This document shows, piece by piece, positions 26,849-35,419 of a DNA stretch of 64,000 bases. The DNA is taken from assembly GCF_002224365.1 (NCBI RefSeq), contig NZ_CP022437.1, positions 3,286,001-3,350,000 of the forward strand, read 5' to 3'. The stretch comes from Virgibacillus necropolis. GTDB lineage: Bacteria > Bacillota > Bacilli > Bacillales > Amphibacillaceae. Under the pieces are notes generated by a model. It worked only from the letters and a program-made list of their open reading frames with translations, was not told the origin of the DNA and did no database searches. The position numbers and the translations under genes are program-made. Positions within the stretch are counted from its first letter, which is position 1; each line of letters begins with the position of its first letter.

Positions 26849-27892
26849 TTAATTTTCTAACTGCAATTCTTTGTTCCTCTGCTTAAAAATTTCATTATGG
26901 GAGGATACCATACCTATCTGATTAGCATCTGGTTGAACAAATTGTTTTGCTTTGTTTACAGCGTTAACAGCATCTTGAAATGCTCCAGCTATTAGGTGGA
27001 CTTTACCATCGTACATAAGGATATCACCAGCTGCATACAAGCCATCCACAGAGGATTGACTTTTTGAATCACCTTCAATATAGTAATCATTTACTCTTTT
27101 AATGTCTAAGCTACACTCATTTAATAATTCAGCATCACGTTCATAACCATGGTTGATTATTACCTCATCGATGTTCAGATTAGTCACTTCATCAGTATGG
27201 TGGTTCGTTAATTCTACACTTTGGATCGATTCCTGGTTATCACAACCATTCAATTCGGTTATGGAAGTATTATAAAAGCACTTGGCCGAACTACTATTAA
27301 GTAGTGAAACCTGGGCTTCATGACCATTCAAAGAATCCTTTCTATGGGTAAGATACACTTGTTTGGCAAAGGGTAATAATTCAATAGCCCAATCAACTGC
27401 TGAATTACCACCACCTGAAATAATGACAGTTTTATCTTTGAATTTTTTCAAGGATTTGACTATGTAATGTAAATTGGAAGCCTCAAATCGATCCGCACCT
27501 TCAATATCAAGCTTCTGTGGCTTCAAAATCCCCGCACCGATGGCTACGATAACTGTTTTCGAGAAATGTATCTGCCCAGATTCACAATGCAGCATAAAGA
27601 TTTTATCTTCATTTTGCTCAATTTTCACTACTTTTTCATTCAATATTACGGTCGGATCGAATGTTGATCCTTGAGTGACTAATTGCTCAATGAGTTTTTC
27701 ACCTGTAATAGGAGTTAGTCCGCCGATATCCCAAATCATTTTTTGTGGGTAGACATGTATTTTCCCTCCTAATTTTGGCTGAAATTCAATCAGTTTCGTT
27801 TTCATAGATCTTAGCCCGCTATAAAACGTAGAGTATAATCCCGCGGGACCGCTTCCTATAATGGTGAGGTCATACAATTCCTGTGTATTCAT
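26849..27892 (-). CDS. Ferredoxin/flavodoxin--NADP(+) reductase, type 2 (YumC/YcgT-like)
   Basis: A 347-residue flavoprotein of the thioredoxin-reductase-like FNR class. An FAD-binding motif IIGSGPAGLYSTFYSGLRS lies at 11-29 and an NADPH-binding motif IISGGGNSAVDWAIEL near 157-172; the CxxC redox pair of true thioredoxin reductases is absent. It passes electrons from NADPH to ferredoxin or flavodoxin. An AAAGGGG site precedes the ATG, and a Fur-like box is 133 bases upstream, matching the iron-regulated ycgT of Bacillus subtilis. A role in reductive iron release next to the siderophore operon is likely. Confidence 0.88.
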   Translation of the reverse strand: MNTQELYDLTIIGSGPAGLYSTFYSGLRSMKTKLIEFQPKLGGKIHVYPQKMIWDIGGLTPITGEKLIEQLVTQGSTFDPTVILNEKVVKIEQNEDKIFMLHCESGQIHFSKTVIVAIGAGILKPQKLDIEGADRFEASNLHYIVKSLKKFKDKTVIISGGGNSAVDWAIELLPFAKQVYLTHRKDSLNGHEAQVSLLNSSSAKCFYNTSITELNGCDNQESIQSVELTNHHTDEVTNLNIDEVIINHGYERDAELLNECSLDIKRVNDYYIEGDSKSQSSVDGLYAAGDILMYDGKVHLIAGAFQDAVNAVNKAKQFVQPDANQIGMVSSHNEIFKQRNKELQLEN

Positions 27893-28024
27893 TTATATAC
27901 CCCTTTCCTTTTAGATATTTATTCTTTCTGAAACTTCACTAATGCAATTAATCTTTTTTGTAAAACAGGGTTACCAAACACATAATAAGTAATTACGTTT
28001 AGATTTTAATCTGCCCACGGTAAT

Positions 28025-28039
28025 TGATAATGATTTTCA
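28025..28039 (-). promoter_or_regulatory. Probable Fur box of the FNR gene
   Basis: TGATAATGATTTTCA differs from the Fur consensus TGATAATNATTATCA at one position. Its place upstream of the reductase gene supports iron control. Confidence 0.7.
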
Positions 28040-28264
28040 ATATCAAAAGTATCTTATCATAGATAGGAGATGAAAACAATTAAGAAAAGTGAATTATTTT
28101 AAAGCCCCCTACAGATAATTCAGAGAAAGCGATGTTATGTTTAATGTGGTTTAAAAGAATATGAAGGACAGAAAACTAGAACCTTACCCCACGCCACAGA
28201 AAGCATAGTATCAACATACTCAATATAATAAGTAAAAGACAAAGGCTTTCCTCTCTAACGAAGA

Positions 28265-28295
28265 AAAGGAATCAGAGGGTTTCCCTGATTCCTTT
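28265..28295 (-). terminator. Terminator after the aldolase gene
   Basis: Arms AAAGGAATCAG/CTGATTCCTTT around a short loop lie about 50 bases past the aldolase stop codon, with TTTTCTTC following on the minus strand. Confidence 0.65.
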
Positions 28296-28344
28296 CATTC
28301 TGAAGTTTTGTTTTCAACTTTAACAATTTATTTACAGGTGAAGA

Positions 28345-28968
28345 TTATCCACTCACGTAAGACTTAAAACCTTCCAAAGCATCATCTAAATCTTCATTTG
28401 ACAAAGGTTTCACATTATTTAATGTATAGCTTCCATAAGCAAAATGTGCCACTTCTTCAATAACTTCTGATCGGCGATATGCGTCTTGTAAAGTTGCACC
28501 GACCGCTACTACTCCGTGATTAGCCAATAACACTCCGTTATTTTCCCCTAAGGTTTCAACAACATTTTTTGCTAACTTTTCAGAGCCATATCTGGCATAT
28601 GGTGCAACCGATACTCCACGCCCAATATCTGCAATAGTATAATGAACTGGAGGAATTGGCAGGTTTGCACATGCAAAAATTGTTGCAAAAGTAGAATGAG
28701 TATGGACGATTGCCCCAATATTTTGGTCCTGTAAGTAAATAAAACGGTGCATTTGTGTTTCTGATGAAGGGTTCCGGTGTCCAGCAGTAATTTCCCCAGA
28801 TTTTAAATCCACTTCTAAAACATCACTTTCTTCCATTTCATTATATGGAAGTGCTGATGGGGTTATATATATTACATCTTCCTTCTTAAGACTGACATTA
28901 CCTGATGTTCCGGTTGTTAGGCCATTATCAAAACACATTTTTGCATATTTTACTACTTCTTTTTTCAT
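28345..28968 (-). CDS. Class II aldolase (fuculose-phosphate aldolase type), probable 5-deoxyribulose/methylthioribulose-phosphate aldolase
   Basis: A 207-residue zinc aldolase of the AraD/FucA family. Zinc ligands appear as HTH (His89, His91) and the His of NHG (His151), with the catalytic-type Glu70 in SSETQMHR. It should split a 1-phospho-ketose into dihydroxyacetone phosphate and an aldehyde. With the isomerase, phosphorylase and deaminase of this cluster, the expected substrate is 5-deoxyribulose-1-phosphate or 5-methylthioribulose-1-phosphate, as in the DHAP shunt. The ATG with AAGGTG upstream is preferred over a GTG two codons earlier. A gap of 205 bases separates it from the deaminase gene. 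Confidence 0.85.
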   Translation of the reverse strand: MKKEVVKYAKMCFDNGLTTGTSGNVSLKKEDVIYITPSALPYNEMEESDVLEVDLKSGEITAGHRNPSSETQMHRFIYLQDQNIGAIVHTHSTFATIFACANLPIPPVHYTIADIGRGVSVAPYARYGSEKLAKNVVETLGENNGVLLANHGVVAVGATLQDAYRRSEVIEEVAHFAYGSYTLNNVKPLSNEDLDDALEGFKSYVSG

Positions 28969-29173
28969 GTTCACCTTGTTGTCAACTCCTTTTTATTAGA
29001 AAACTTGGCTTATCGCCAAGCCTTAATGGCGAAAGCCTTAGTTGCACTTATGCAGTAAGAAAGGATTTATACTTTCTTAACTTCTTAAAAAACCAAATAG
29101 CTTCTAAAATAAATTTAATGCAAAATAATAAAGTAGTTATAATGAAAGATATTGACAAGGAACGATCTTCCTC

Positions 29174-30469
29174 TTAAAGTAAATTGTTTTTTATTTTTTC
29201 AATATGCCATGTAACTTCTTCTTCATCGATGGTTGTAAGCTTTCCGTTATTCATTAAAACGCTGCCATCAACAATGGTGTATGCCACATCACTCGCTTTT
29301 GCAGAATAAATCAAATGTGATACGACATCATTTACAGGTGAAAGATGTGCTTTTCGAAAATCAATGAGGGTAATATCCGCTTTTTTGCCAGCTTCAATGG
29401 TTCCGACTTGATCAACAATATTTAATGCGGCAGCACCCCGTGAAGTGCCCATTTTCAAGGTTTCGTAAGCTGGTAAAGCCATAGGATCTTCTAAGCTAAC
29501 TTTCTGCATGAGACTTGCAAAACGCATTTCTTCAAACATATCAAGTGTGTTGTTACTTGCGGCACCATCTGTTCCAATTCCAATGGTGACTCCTTTGTCT
29601 AACATTTGAGCAATCGGAGCAACCCCACTGGCCAGTTTCATATTACTTTTCGGATTATGGATTAATCCAACTTGCCTTCTTTTTAAAATATCTATTTCTT
29701 CATCTGTAAGATATACACCATGAGCGGCAACGACGTGCCTTGTAAATAGACCGATTTTTTCCATTAAAGCAATCGGTGTATCTCCGTGTCTTTCACTGAT
29801 AATGTTTATTTCTTCTCTTGTTTCAGCTAAATGAGTATGAATGGAACAGTCCAGTATATGCGCCTGTTCAACCATTTTTTCAATTAGTGAAGGAGAACAT
29901 GTATAGGGAGCATGGGGTGACAATAACGCATGGATACGTTGATTGGCTGATTTGTCCCAATTTCTCACAAACTCAACAGTTTCAGTTAATAATTCTTCAC
30001 CGCCTGAATCCCCTTCGATTATGCCTTGTGAAAGCAATGCCCTCATGCCAGACTTTTCGACTCCAATAGCGATACGATCCATCCCATAATACATATCACA
30101 AAACGTAGTAGTACCTGATTTAATCATTTCAACCATGCTGAGCATAGAGCTCCAATATATATCTTCCTCTGTCATTCGGTCCTCGACCGCCCACATTTTC
30201 TTAAGCCAATCCATTAATGGGAAATCATCTGCATAACCACGCAAAATACTCATCGGTGTATGAGTGTGACCATTAATTAGACCAGGAATTGCCACCATTC
30301 CTTCTCCATCGATGATTTTTGCCTGCTCCTTAAGATGAGGTGGATGTGGTGTATGTCCCACATCCTTTATGACATCAGACTCTATAAATATATAACCATT
30401 CTGTATAAACGATTCTTCAGCCGTCATAGGTACGATGGTAACATTTGTAATTAATAAGTTTTTCATCAT
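29174..30469 (-). CDS. mtaD: 5-methylthioadenosine/S-adenosylhomocysteine deaminase-like amidohydrolase (MtaD type)
   Basis: A 431-residue TIM-barrel amidohydrolase. The metal site is read from GLINGHTHTPMSILRGYADD (His68, His70), LLSPHAPYTCS, THLAETREE and GTDGAASNNTLD. The motif LRGYADDFPLMDWL is typical of the MtaD/SsnA branch that deaminates the adenine of methylthioadenosine, S-adenosylhomocysteine or 5'-deoxyadenosine to the hypoxanthine form. It lies 16 bases after the GntR gene. In this cluster it would feed the purine nucleoside phosphorylase encoded upstream. Confidence 0.85.
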   Translation of the reverse strand: MMKNLLITNVTIVPMTAEESFIQNGYIFIESDVIKDVGHTPHPPHLKEQAKIIDGEGMVAIPGLINGHTHTPMSILRGYADDFPLMDWLKKMWAVEDRMTEEDIYWSSMLSMVEMIKSGTTTFCDMYYGMDRIAIGVEKSGMRALLSQGIIEGDSGGEELLTETVEFVRNWDKSANQRIHALLSPHAPYTCSPSLIEKMVEQAHILDCSIHTHLAETREEINIISERHGDTPIALMEKIGLFTRHVVAAHGVYLTDEEIDILKRRQVGLIHNPKSNMKLASGVAPIAQMLDKGVTIGIGTDGAASNNTLDMFEEMRFASLMQKVSLEDPMALPAYETLKMGTSRGAAALNIVDQVGTIEAGKKADITLIDFRKAHLSPVNDVVSHLIYSAKASDVAYTIVDGSVLMNNGKLTTIDEEEVTWHIEKIKNNLL

Positions 30470-30485
30470 CCGTACAGCACCTTTC

Positions 30486-31223
30486 CTATCTTCTCCTAAT
30501 CAGATGGAAGTTTAATACATCATTGCGAATATAGCTTTTTCCATAATAAACGGGTGTGTTTCCTTTTGTATAATAAACCTGTTCTAAGACTTGTACCGCT
30601 TCCCCAACAGGAACATGTAATTTATCGGCTAATTCAGCTGTTGCGTTTTCAGCATAAATATTACAATGAGAATGTGTTAAAAATGTATTTTTGTCATTTT
30701 CCAAATGGGCAAAGAGCGATTCCTCAGGATCATTAAGAACAAAATCATTATCAATCATTTTGGGAGAAGAAATTGCAATATCAAATGCGAATGGCTTATC
30801 ATCTGCAGTACGTACCCTTTCAAGATGAATTACGCTTTCGCCTTCTTTAAGTTGTAAATGATCAGCGATGGCAGAATTCGCTTTTTCTTCTTTCACAGTT
30901 ATTTTAACTGTTCCAGGTTGTAATTCTTTCGTTTTTACGAATTCCGTTATACTTTCCAGCTTTTCAAGACCAGCCGTCAGCTTAGGTACATTTGAAATTA
31001 CAAATGTCCCAACACCATGTCTACGATTGACATAACCATCCATTTCAAGTCGTTGAAGAGCCTCTCTCAAAGCGGTTCGACTTACATTTAAAAATTTAGC
31101 TAATTCCTTTTCCCCGGGTAGCTTAACTCCCACTTCAAATTTTCCATTTTTAATGAGCTCGAGTAATTTTTTATAAATAATCTCTGGAAGAGAAGGGTTT
31201 TTTTCAACTTGTATATGACGCAT
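30486..31223 (-). CDS. GntR-family regulator with UTRA ligand domain (HutC subfamily)
   Basis: A 245-residue regulator. The N-terminal winged helix is KLPGEKELAKFLNVSRTALR and LQRLEMDGYVNRRHGVGTFV; from about residue 100 the UTRA effector domain follows (GESVIHLERVRTADDKPFAF, GKSYIRNDVLNFHL). It sits inside the nucleoside-salvage cluster and is the obvious local regulator, probably a repressor released by a cluster metabolite such as a sugar phosphate. A similar inverted-repeat-like motif (AGGTnGTAC) occurs before this gene and before the phosphorylase gene. GGAGG precedes the ATG. Confidence 0.88.
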   Translation of the reverse strand: MRHIQVEKNPSLPEIIYKKLLELIKNGKFEVGVKLPGEKELAKFLNVSRTALREALQRLEMDGYVNRRHGVGTFVISNVPKLTAGLEKLESITEFVKTKELQPGTVKITVKEEKANSAIADHLQLKEGESVIHLERVRTADDKPFAFDIAISSPKMIDNDFVLNDPEESLFAHLENDKNTFLTHSHCNIYAENATAELADKLHVPVGEAVQVLEQVYYTKGNTPVYYGKSYIRNDVLNFHLIRRR

Positions 31224-31254
31224 ATAGAGTTTTCCTCCTTGAGCTTGCTTTACT

Positions 31255-31268
31255 CTATAGTACTACCT
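31255..31268 (-). promoter_or_regulatory. Candidate GntR operator before its own gene
   Basis: On the minus strand AGGTAGTACTATAG includes the palindrome TAGTACTA and shares AGGTnGTAC with the site at 34440-34454. It lies 32 bases upstream of the regulator's start codon. Confidence 0.35.
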
Positions 31269-31294
31269 AAAACCGTCACAATTCTAGCTTTTTC

Positions 31295-32344
31295 TTATTT
31301 TAGATGTTGACTAATGTCTCTAGCCGCAAAAACACCTTTATCTGTAACAATTGCATCGACAAAGTTTGGTGTCACAATATCAAATGAAGGATACAGTCCA
31401 TTAATTCCTTCTACAGCTGTTCGAACTCCTCTAGCATAAAATACTTCTTCCGCATTACGATATTCAATTTCAATTTGATCAGTATTTGGAGAATTTTCAT
31501 CTGGACCTTCATAGCCTAATACATAAAAAGGAATGTTGTGATACTGTGCGACAACAGCATACTGGTAAGTACCTATTTTATTACATACATGACCATCCAA
31601 TGTAATCTTATCTGCGGCAGTCACTAACTTTGTAACCATTCCTTGTTCCATAAGGAAGCCTGGCATATTGTCCGTCACAAGCGTTACTTTCGTTCCAGTT
31701 TCCTTGATGGAGTGAGCTGTTAATCTGGCACCTTGAAAGTAAGGACGAGTTTCGGTACAGTACATTTCGATTTCTTTATTTTGACGTTTGGCTTCAAGCA
31801 GCATGTGAATAAGAGCTGAATCGGCAAAGCAGTGAGTCAATACTTTATCACCGTCTTCCAACAGGTTAGCTGTGTTTTTACCACATGCAATCGCAATATT
31901 ATCAGCATCTTCCACCTCTTGATTCATAAGGGAAGTGAGATTTCTAGCAAGCTCGGCACCTTTTTTCTCATTTGCAATGCCAGTGTTTACTTCGGTCATA
32001 CACTTGTCAAGAATTACTTTTAGGCGCTGACCCGTAGGACGTGTGCTCATAAGCCGATCATAAACCTCTTGGGCATAAGTTTTCAGTGCATCTCCTGATA
32101 GTTCAGGCTTTTGTTCGAAAGCAAGACCAAATCCATAGCCTGCAGCGATGGCGATAACTATCGCCCCTTGAATAGTCATCTCCTCAATGGCCACGGCCAC
32201 CTCATAATGGCTACTACATGTGACATATTTTGTTTCTTCGGGGTAGAGGCGACGGTTTAATAGAACGACCTTATGATCCTCGTATTTTACAGTATTATTT
32301 AAATACGCCAATAATGGCTCATTTTTTTGATTTATTGAAGTCAT
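31295..32344 (-). CDS. MtnA-type aldose-1-phosphate isomerase (methylthioribose-/5-deoxyribose-1-phosphate isomerase)
   Basis: A 349-residue protein of the MtnA/eIF2B-alpha fold. The catalytic Cys lies in VLTHCFADSA (Cys172), the general acid Asp in VTDNMPGFLMEQG (Asp225), and the binding segment TRPYFQGARLTA is present. It turns a 1-phospho-ribose derivative into the 1-phospho-ribulose. It differs from housekeeping MtnA after THC (FADS rather than NAGS), which suits a paralogue for 5-deoxyribose-1-phosphate. The ATG with GAGGAG eight bases upstream is chosen. It lies between the transporter and the regulator genes. Confidence 0.87.
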   Translation of the reverse strand: MTSINQKNEPLLAYLNNTVKYEDHKVVLLNRRLYPEETKYVTCSSHYEVAVAIEEMTIQGAIVIAIAAGYGFGLAFEQKPELSGDALKTYAQEVYDRLMSTRPTGQRLKVILDKCMTEVNTGIANEKKGAELARNLTSLMNQEVEDADNIAIACGKNTANLLEDGDKVLTHCFADSALIHMLLEAKRQNKEIEMYCTETRPYFQGARLTAHSIKETGTKVTLVTDNMPGFLMEQGMVTKLVTAADKITLDGHVCNKIGTYQYAVVAQYHNIPFYVLGYEGPDENSPNTDQIEIEYRNAEEVFYARGVRTAVEGINGLYPSFDIVTPNFVDAIVTDKGVFAARDISQHLK

Positions 32345-32378
32345 GAATATTACTCCTCTCATCCGTTTAATCTTATTG

Positions 32379-33605
32379 CTATATGAAAAACATTCCAGCT
32401 ATAGCCGCGCTAAGCATCGATGCTAAAGCTCCTGCAAAGACACTTTTTAACGACAATTTCATAAATAGCTTTTGTCTCTCTGGATTTAAGCTGCTAAGTG
32501 TACTCGCCAGTGTTGCCATAGATGTAAAATTTGCAAAGCCACATAGAGCAAATGTGATGACCATAACAGATTTCTCACTGAATTGTGTAATTCCGTCCAT
32601 AAAGTTTATATATGCAACAAATTCGGTTAAAACAAGCTTTTCGCCGATTAATGAACCGGCCATTATAGCTTCATCCCATGGAATTCCAATTGCGAATGCC
32701 AATGGGGCAATAACATAACCTAGCATTTGCTGAAGGCTTGTTTCAACGCCAAACCATCCCCCTATATAGCCGATAAAACCGTTTACCATATAAATCAAGG
32801 CTACAAATGCAATTAAGGTTGCTCCTACAATCAGCGCAATTTGTAAACCATTACGAGCACCGTTTGCTGCAGCATCAATAATGTTAGTTGATTCATTTTC
32901 TTTAGCAATTTGAATATTTTTTTCTTCTTGAACATCTTCTGTTTCCGGATAGAATAACTTCGCAATAATTAATCCGGAAGGTGCTGCCATAAAACTCGCT
33001 GCAAGTAAATACTCCAATTCAACCCCTAATAGGGCATAAGATGCAAGCATGGTTCCAGCAACGGATGCCAATCCACATGTCATCACAGCAAAAATTTCGG
33101 AAACAGACATTCTTGGAAGATATGGTTTAACGACAAGTGGTGATTCTGTTTGTCCAAGAAAAATGTTTGCTGCTGCAACTATGGATTCACGTTTAGTGGT
33201 TGTAAACAATTTTGAAAATAATCCTCCTACGTACTTAAAAATGAAGGGCATAATGTTTAAGTAATAAGCAATTGCAATCAATGATGCAAAGAAAATAATC
33301 ATTGGTAATACATTAAATGCAACTACAAAGGAAATTCCAGACTCTTCAGTATAAAGGCCACCAAAGACGAAATTAATCCCTTCATTTGCATAACTGATAA
33401 TGACGTTTACAAAGTCTGTTACTCCTTTTAAAATGATGGAGCCTATTTTGGTAGACAACACAAACCAAGCAAAGATAACTTCAAAAGCAAGTGCGCTTAA
33501 GACTAATCTTGGACTTACTTTTTTTCTATTATTTGAAAATAAATATGAAATCCCACAAATTACAAAAACTCCGAAGAGACCCCATATTACATTAAGAAAG
33601 CTCAT
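32379..33605 (-). CDS. CNT-family concentrative nucleoside transporter (NupC type)
   Basis: A 408-residue membrane protein with the NupC layout: N-terminal helices, the gate-like core with FLGQTESPLVVKPYLPRMS, FAVMTCGLASVAGTMLASY, and C-terminal VITFALCGFANFTSMATLAS. These segments form the nucleoside and cation binding site of CNT transporters. The ATG just after GGGGGG is taken as start rather than an upstream one. Placed between phosphorylase and isomerase genes, it should import the nucleoside that the cluster degrades, using a sodium or proton gradient. Confidence 0.92.
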   Translation of the reverse strand: MSFLNVIWGLFGVFVICGISYLFSNNRKKVSPRLVLSALAFEVIFAWFVLSTKIGSIILKGVTDFVNVIISYANEGINFVFGGLYTEESGISFVVAFNVLPMIIFFASLIAIAYYLNIMPFIFKYVGGLFSKLFTTTKRESIVAAANIFLGQTESPLVVKPYLPRMSVSEIFAVMTCGLASVAGTMLASYALLGVELEYLLAASFMAAPSGLIIAKLFYPETEDVQEEKNIQIAKENESTNIIDAAANGARNGLQIALIVGATLIAFVALIYMVNGFIGYIGGWFGVETSLQQMLGYVIAPLAFAIGIPWDEAIMAGSLIGEKLVLTEFVAYINFMDGITQFSEKSVMVITFALCGFANFTSMATLASTLSSLNPERQKLFMKLSLKSVFAGALASMLSAAIAGMFFI

Positions 33606-33674
33606 ACATGTCCCCCCAAAAAAAATATTAGTTAGAATTATCAACCACACTTTAAAACTAAACGAAATGGAACA

Positions 33675-34409
33675 TTATATAGTTACAGAAACAAGTGCAT
33701 CAAGTCCAATATTTATTTCATCTTCAACAGCTTGTGCTACAAAATCTTTATGTGGATCATAGTAATCCATATCAGCATAAGCAAATCCATCTAAGGCTAC
33801 AATTCCCCCAGCAAAGACTCCACGTAATTGAGCGATGGTATATAATGCCGCGATTTCCATTTCGGCGCCTAATGCCCCTGAATCCTTATATAACTTATGA
33901 GGAAACTCTAGAGGACCTGCATAAAATGCATCAAGGGTTACAATCATTCCTGTACTATAGGTAACGTCTTTTTTCTCCGCAGCCTGATTGAGGGCATGTA
34001 CAACTCTATAATCCCCCACGGCAGGAACGCCATCCGGGACAAGTTGCTTTGTTAATCCATCAGCACGTACCGCAGAACTAGCAATAATGAGACTTCCCGG
34101 TGGCAAATCCTTCGTATAAGATCCTGCTGTGCCGACACGAATAATGACTTTGGCACCTGCTTTAATTAGTTCTTCAAAGCATACCGCAGCGCCCGGGGCA
34201 CCAACACCGTGACTTGAAATGGTAACTTGTTTTCCTTTATATGTACCATTGAAGGTACGATATTCCCTTGAATAAGCAATCTCTTTCGAATTATCTAGCT
34301 TCTTTGCAATCGTTTCTGCACGAAAAGGATCGCCACAAACAATTACAAGTGGTGAAATTCCATTTACTGGTATCCTTGTTGTTGGCATTAATTCAATATT
34401 TTCACTCAT
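33675..34409 (-). CDS. Purine nucleoside phosphorylase-like NP-I enzyme
   Basis: A 244-residue nucleoside phosphorylase of the PNP/uridine phosphorylase superfamily. Marks include CGDPFRAETIAKKLDNSKEI, the phosphate loop RVGTAGSYTKDLPPGSLIIA, ALGAEMEIAALYTIAQ (Glu-Met-Glu ribose-binding segment) and a catalytic-type Asp in VALDGFAYAD. It should release hypoxanthine (or adenine) and give the sugar 1-phosphate. The start MSENIELM is used because GGGGTG lies five bases upstream. It is the first gene of the salvage operon and has a strong promoter. Confidence 0.85.
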   Translation of the reverse strand: MSENIELMPTTRIPVNGISPLVIVCGDPFRAETIAKKLDNSKEIAYSREYRTFNGTYKGKQVTISSHGVGAPGAAVCFEELIKAGAKVIIRVGTAGSYTKDLPPGSLIIASSAVRADGLTKQLVPDGVPAVGDYRVVHALNQAAEKKDVTYSTGMIVTLDAFYAGPLEFPHKLYKDSGALGAEMEIAALYTIAQLRGVFAGGIVALDGFAYADMDYYDPHKDFVAQAVEDEINIGLDALVSVTI

Positions 34410-34439
34410 CATATCACCCCATCTAATAGTTTTTAAGAA

Positions 34440-34454
34440 AGAGGTACGACCTCT
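34440..34454 (-). promoter_or_regulatory. Candidate GntR operator at the salvage-operon promoter
   Basis: The inverted repeat AGAGGT/ACCTCT with a three-base centre lies just after the -10 element, near the expected transcription start, where a bound repressor would block the promoter. It shares AGGTnGTAC with the site before the GntR gene. Confidence 0.4.
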
Positions 34455-34465
34455 CGACAACTTAA

Positions 34466-34494
34466 ATACTATAATGAAAAGAAAGCGCCGTCAA
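34466..34494 (-). promoter_or_regulatory. Sigma-A promoter of the salvage operon
   Basis: On the minus strand TTGACG (34494-34489), a 17-base spacer and TAGTAT (34471-34466) make a near-consensus promoter, 57 bases before the phosphorylase start codon. Confidence 0.7.
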
Positions 34495-34524
34495 CGGTTT
34501 TTTAATAATTTAAAATAGAAGAAC

Positions 34525-34564
34525 AAAAAAATCACCATGCGAACCCTCACAAGGTGATTTTTTT
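34525..34564 (-). terminator. Terminator duplicated with the YeeE/YedE remnant
   Basis: Arms AAAAAAATCACC/GGTGATTTTTTT. The loop (ATGCGAACCCTCACAA) is almost the same as in the terminator after the intact transporter gene (47465-47502), so gene end and terminator were copied together. Confidence 0.8.
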
Positions 34565-34566
34565 CA

Positions 34567-34920
34567 TTACTTAACGAATCCTTCGATTTTGGAACAGACA
34601 ACCCAAACATTGGTGAGATAGAGTGCTAAGAATGTACCTGCTAATGCTAAGATCCCCCAAATGTATCCATGGAGACTGAACGAGGCAATGCCTCTGAAGT
34701 ATGCACCGATATTACAACCGAATGCATGACGAACACCATAGCCCATTAATAGGCCTCCAATAATAAAAGCTGCTACATTTTTTAAGTTTATTTTAGTAAA
34801 TTTAAACAGTCCACCCGCTGATAAGCAAGGAATGCTCCTAAAATAACTCCTAAGTTTAATAAAGTTGTTGAATCCGCAAAAATGGTTGACTGCAGTACTT
34901 CTGCATTTGCAGCTTGCCAT
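34567..34920 (-). pseudogene. YeeE/YedE-family transporter, C-terminal duplicate fragment with frameshift
   Basis: The minus strand encodes GLFKFTKINLKNVAAFIIGG, LLMGYGVRHAFGCNIGAYFR and SFSLHGYIWGILALAGTFLA, nearly identical to the last 85 residues of the intact gene at 47509-48765. The preceding part (ANAEVLQSTIFADSTTLLNL) is in another frame, so a frameshift is present. Likeness starts at 34920 and everything upstream in the gene is missing. One position changes a glycine before the conserved segment (YFRGIAS for YFGGIAS). It cannot make a full transporter. Confidence 0.85.
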
Positions 34921-35419
34921 TTTACTAGCTGAAATTAGTTCGATCCATGATAGTGAACAGATAGAGCTAATTAAATCACAATATAAACTTGGAATGGCGC
35001 AAATCGGATTAGCAACCACCCAGCAATATCTTGGGATAGAAAAAGAAGCAGATATAGACATATCGAAAGAGGTTTATACTATTACCAAAATAATTTCACC
35101 AATTCCCCTACCATGATTACGAGTATTGGTGAACTTAATTTAGATAAATACACGCCAAAAACGTGAGGGCTAATGCTCTGTTATTACCTAGTGAATGGTT
35201 TCATCAAGAAACCTATTATTCCTAATAGAACCATGAATACAACCCCTATAATGTGTTTTAGCCCACTGTTTAACGGTGTGAATTGCTACTATTAACCAAT
35301 CCCATTAGCCACAAAGCAATTGTTGTAAACTTAGGTACGAATAAGGATACAATTGAATACACTATCATGATATTTTAAATGATGTAACATTGAAATTTTG
35401 TTAAGAAAAGAGGGGTTCT
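34921..35419. other. Patchwork of small gene remnants
   Basis: On the plus strand about 34922-35116 reads like protein (SSIHDSEQIELIKSQYKLGM, then QIGLATTQQYLGIEKEADID) without a proper start; I cannot assign a family. On the minus strand near 35187-35270 a short frame reads GLKHIIGVVFMVLLGIIGFL then a stop, a possible single-helix leftover. Nothing complete is seen. Confidence 0.4.

Noticed and set aside
34413-34520. Purine riboswitch upstream of the nucleoside phosphorylase operon
   Set aside because: The leader after the promoter is only about 50 bases and lacks the conserved three-way junction elements.
34865-35116. Plus-strand frame of 83 codons as a complete gene
   Set aside because: Its first third is antisense to the YeeE/YedE duplicate; only the later part looks coding, so it is reported as a fragment.
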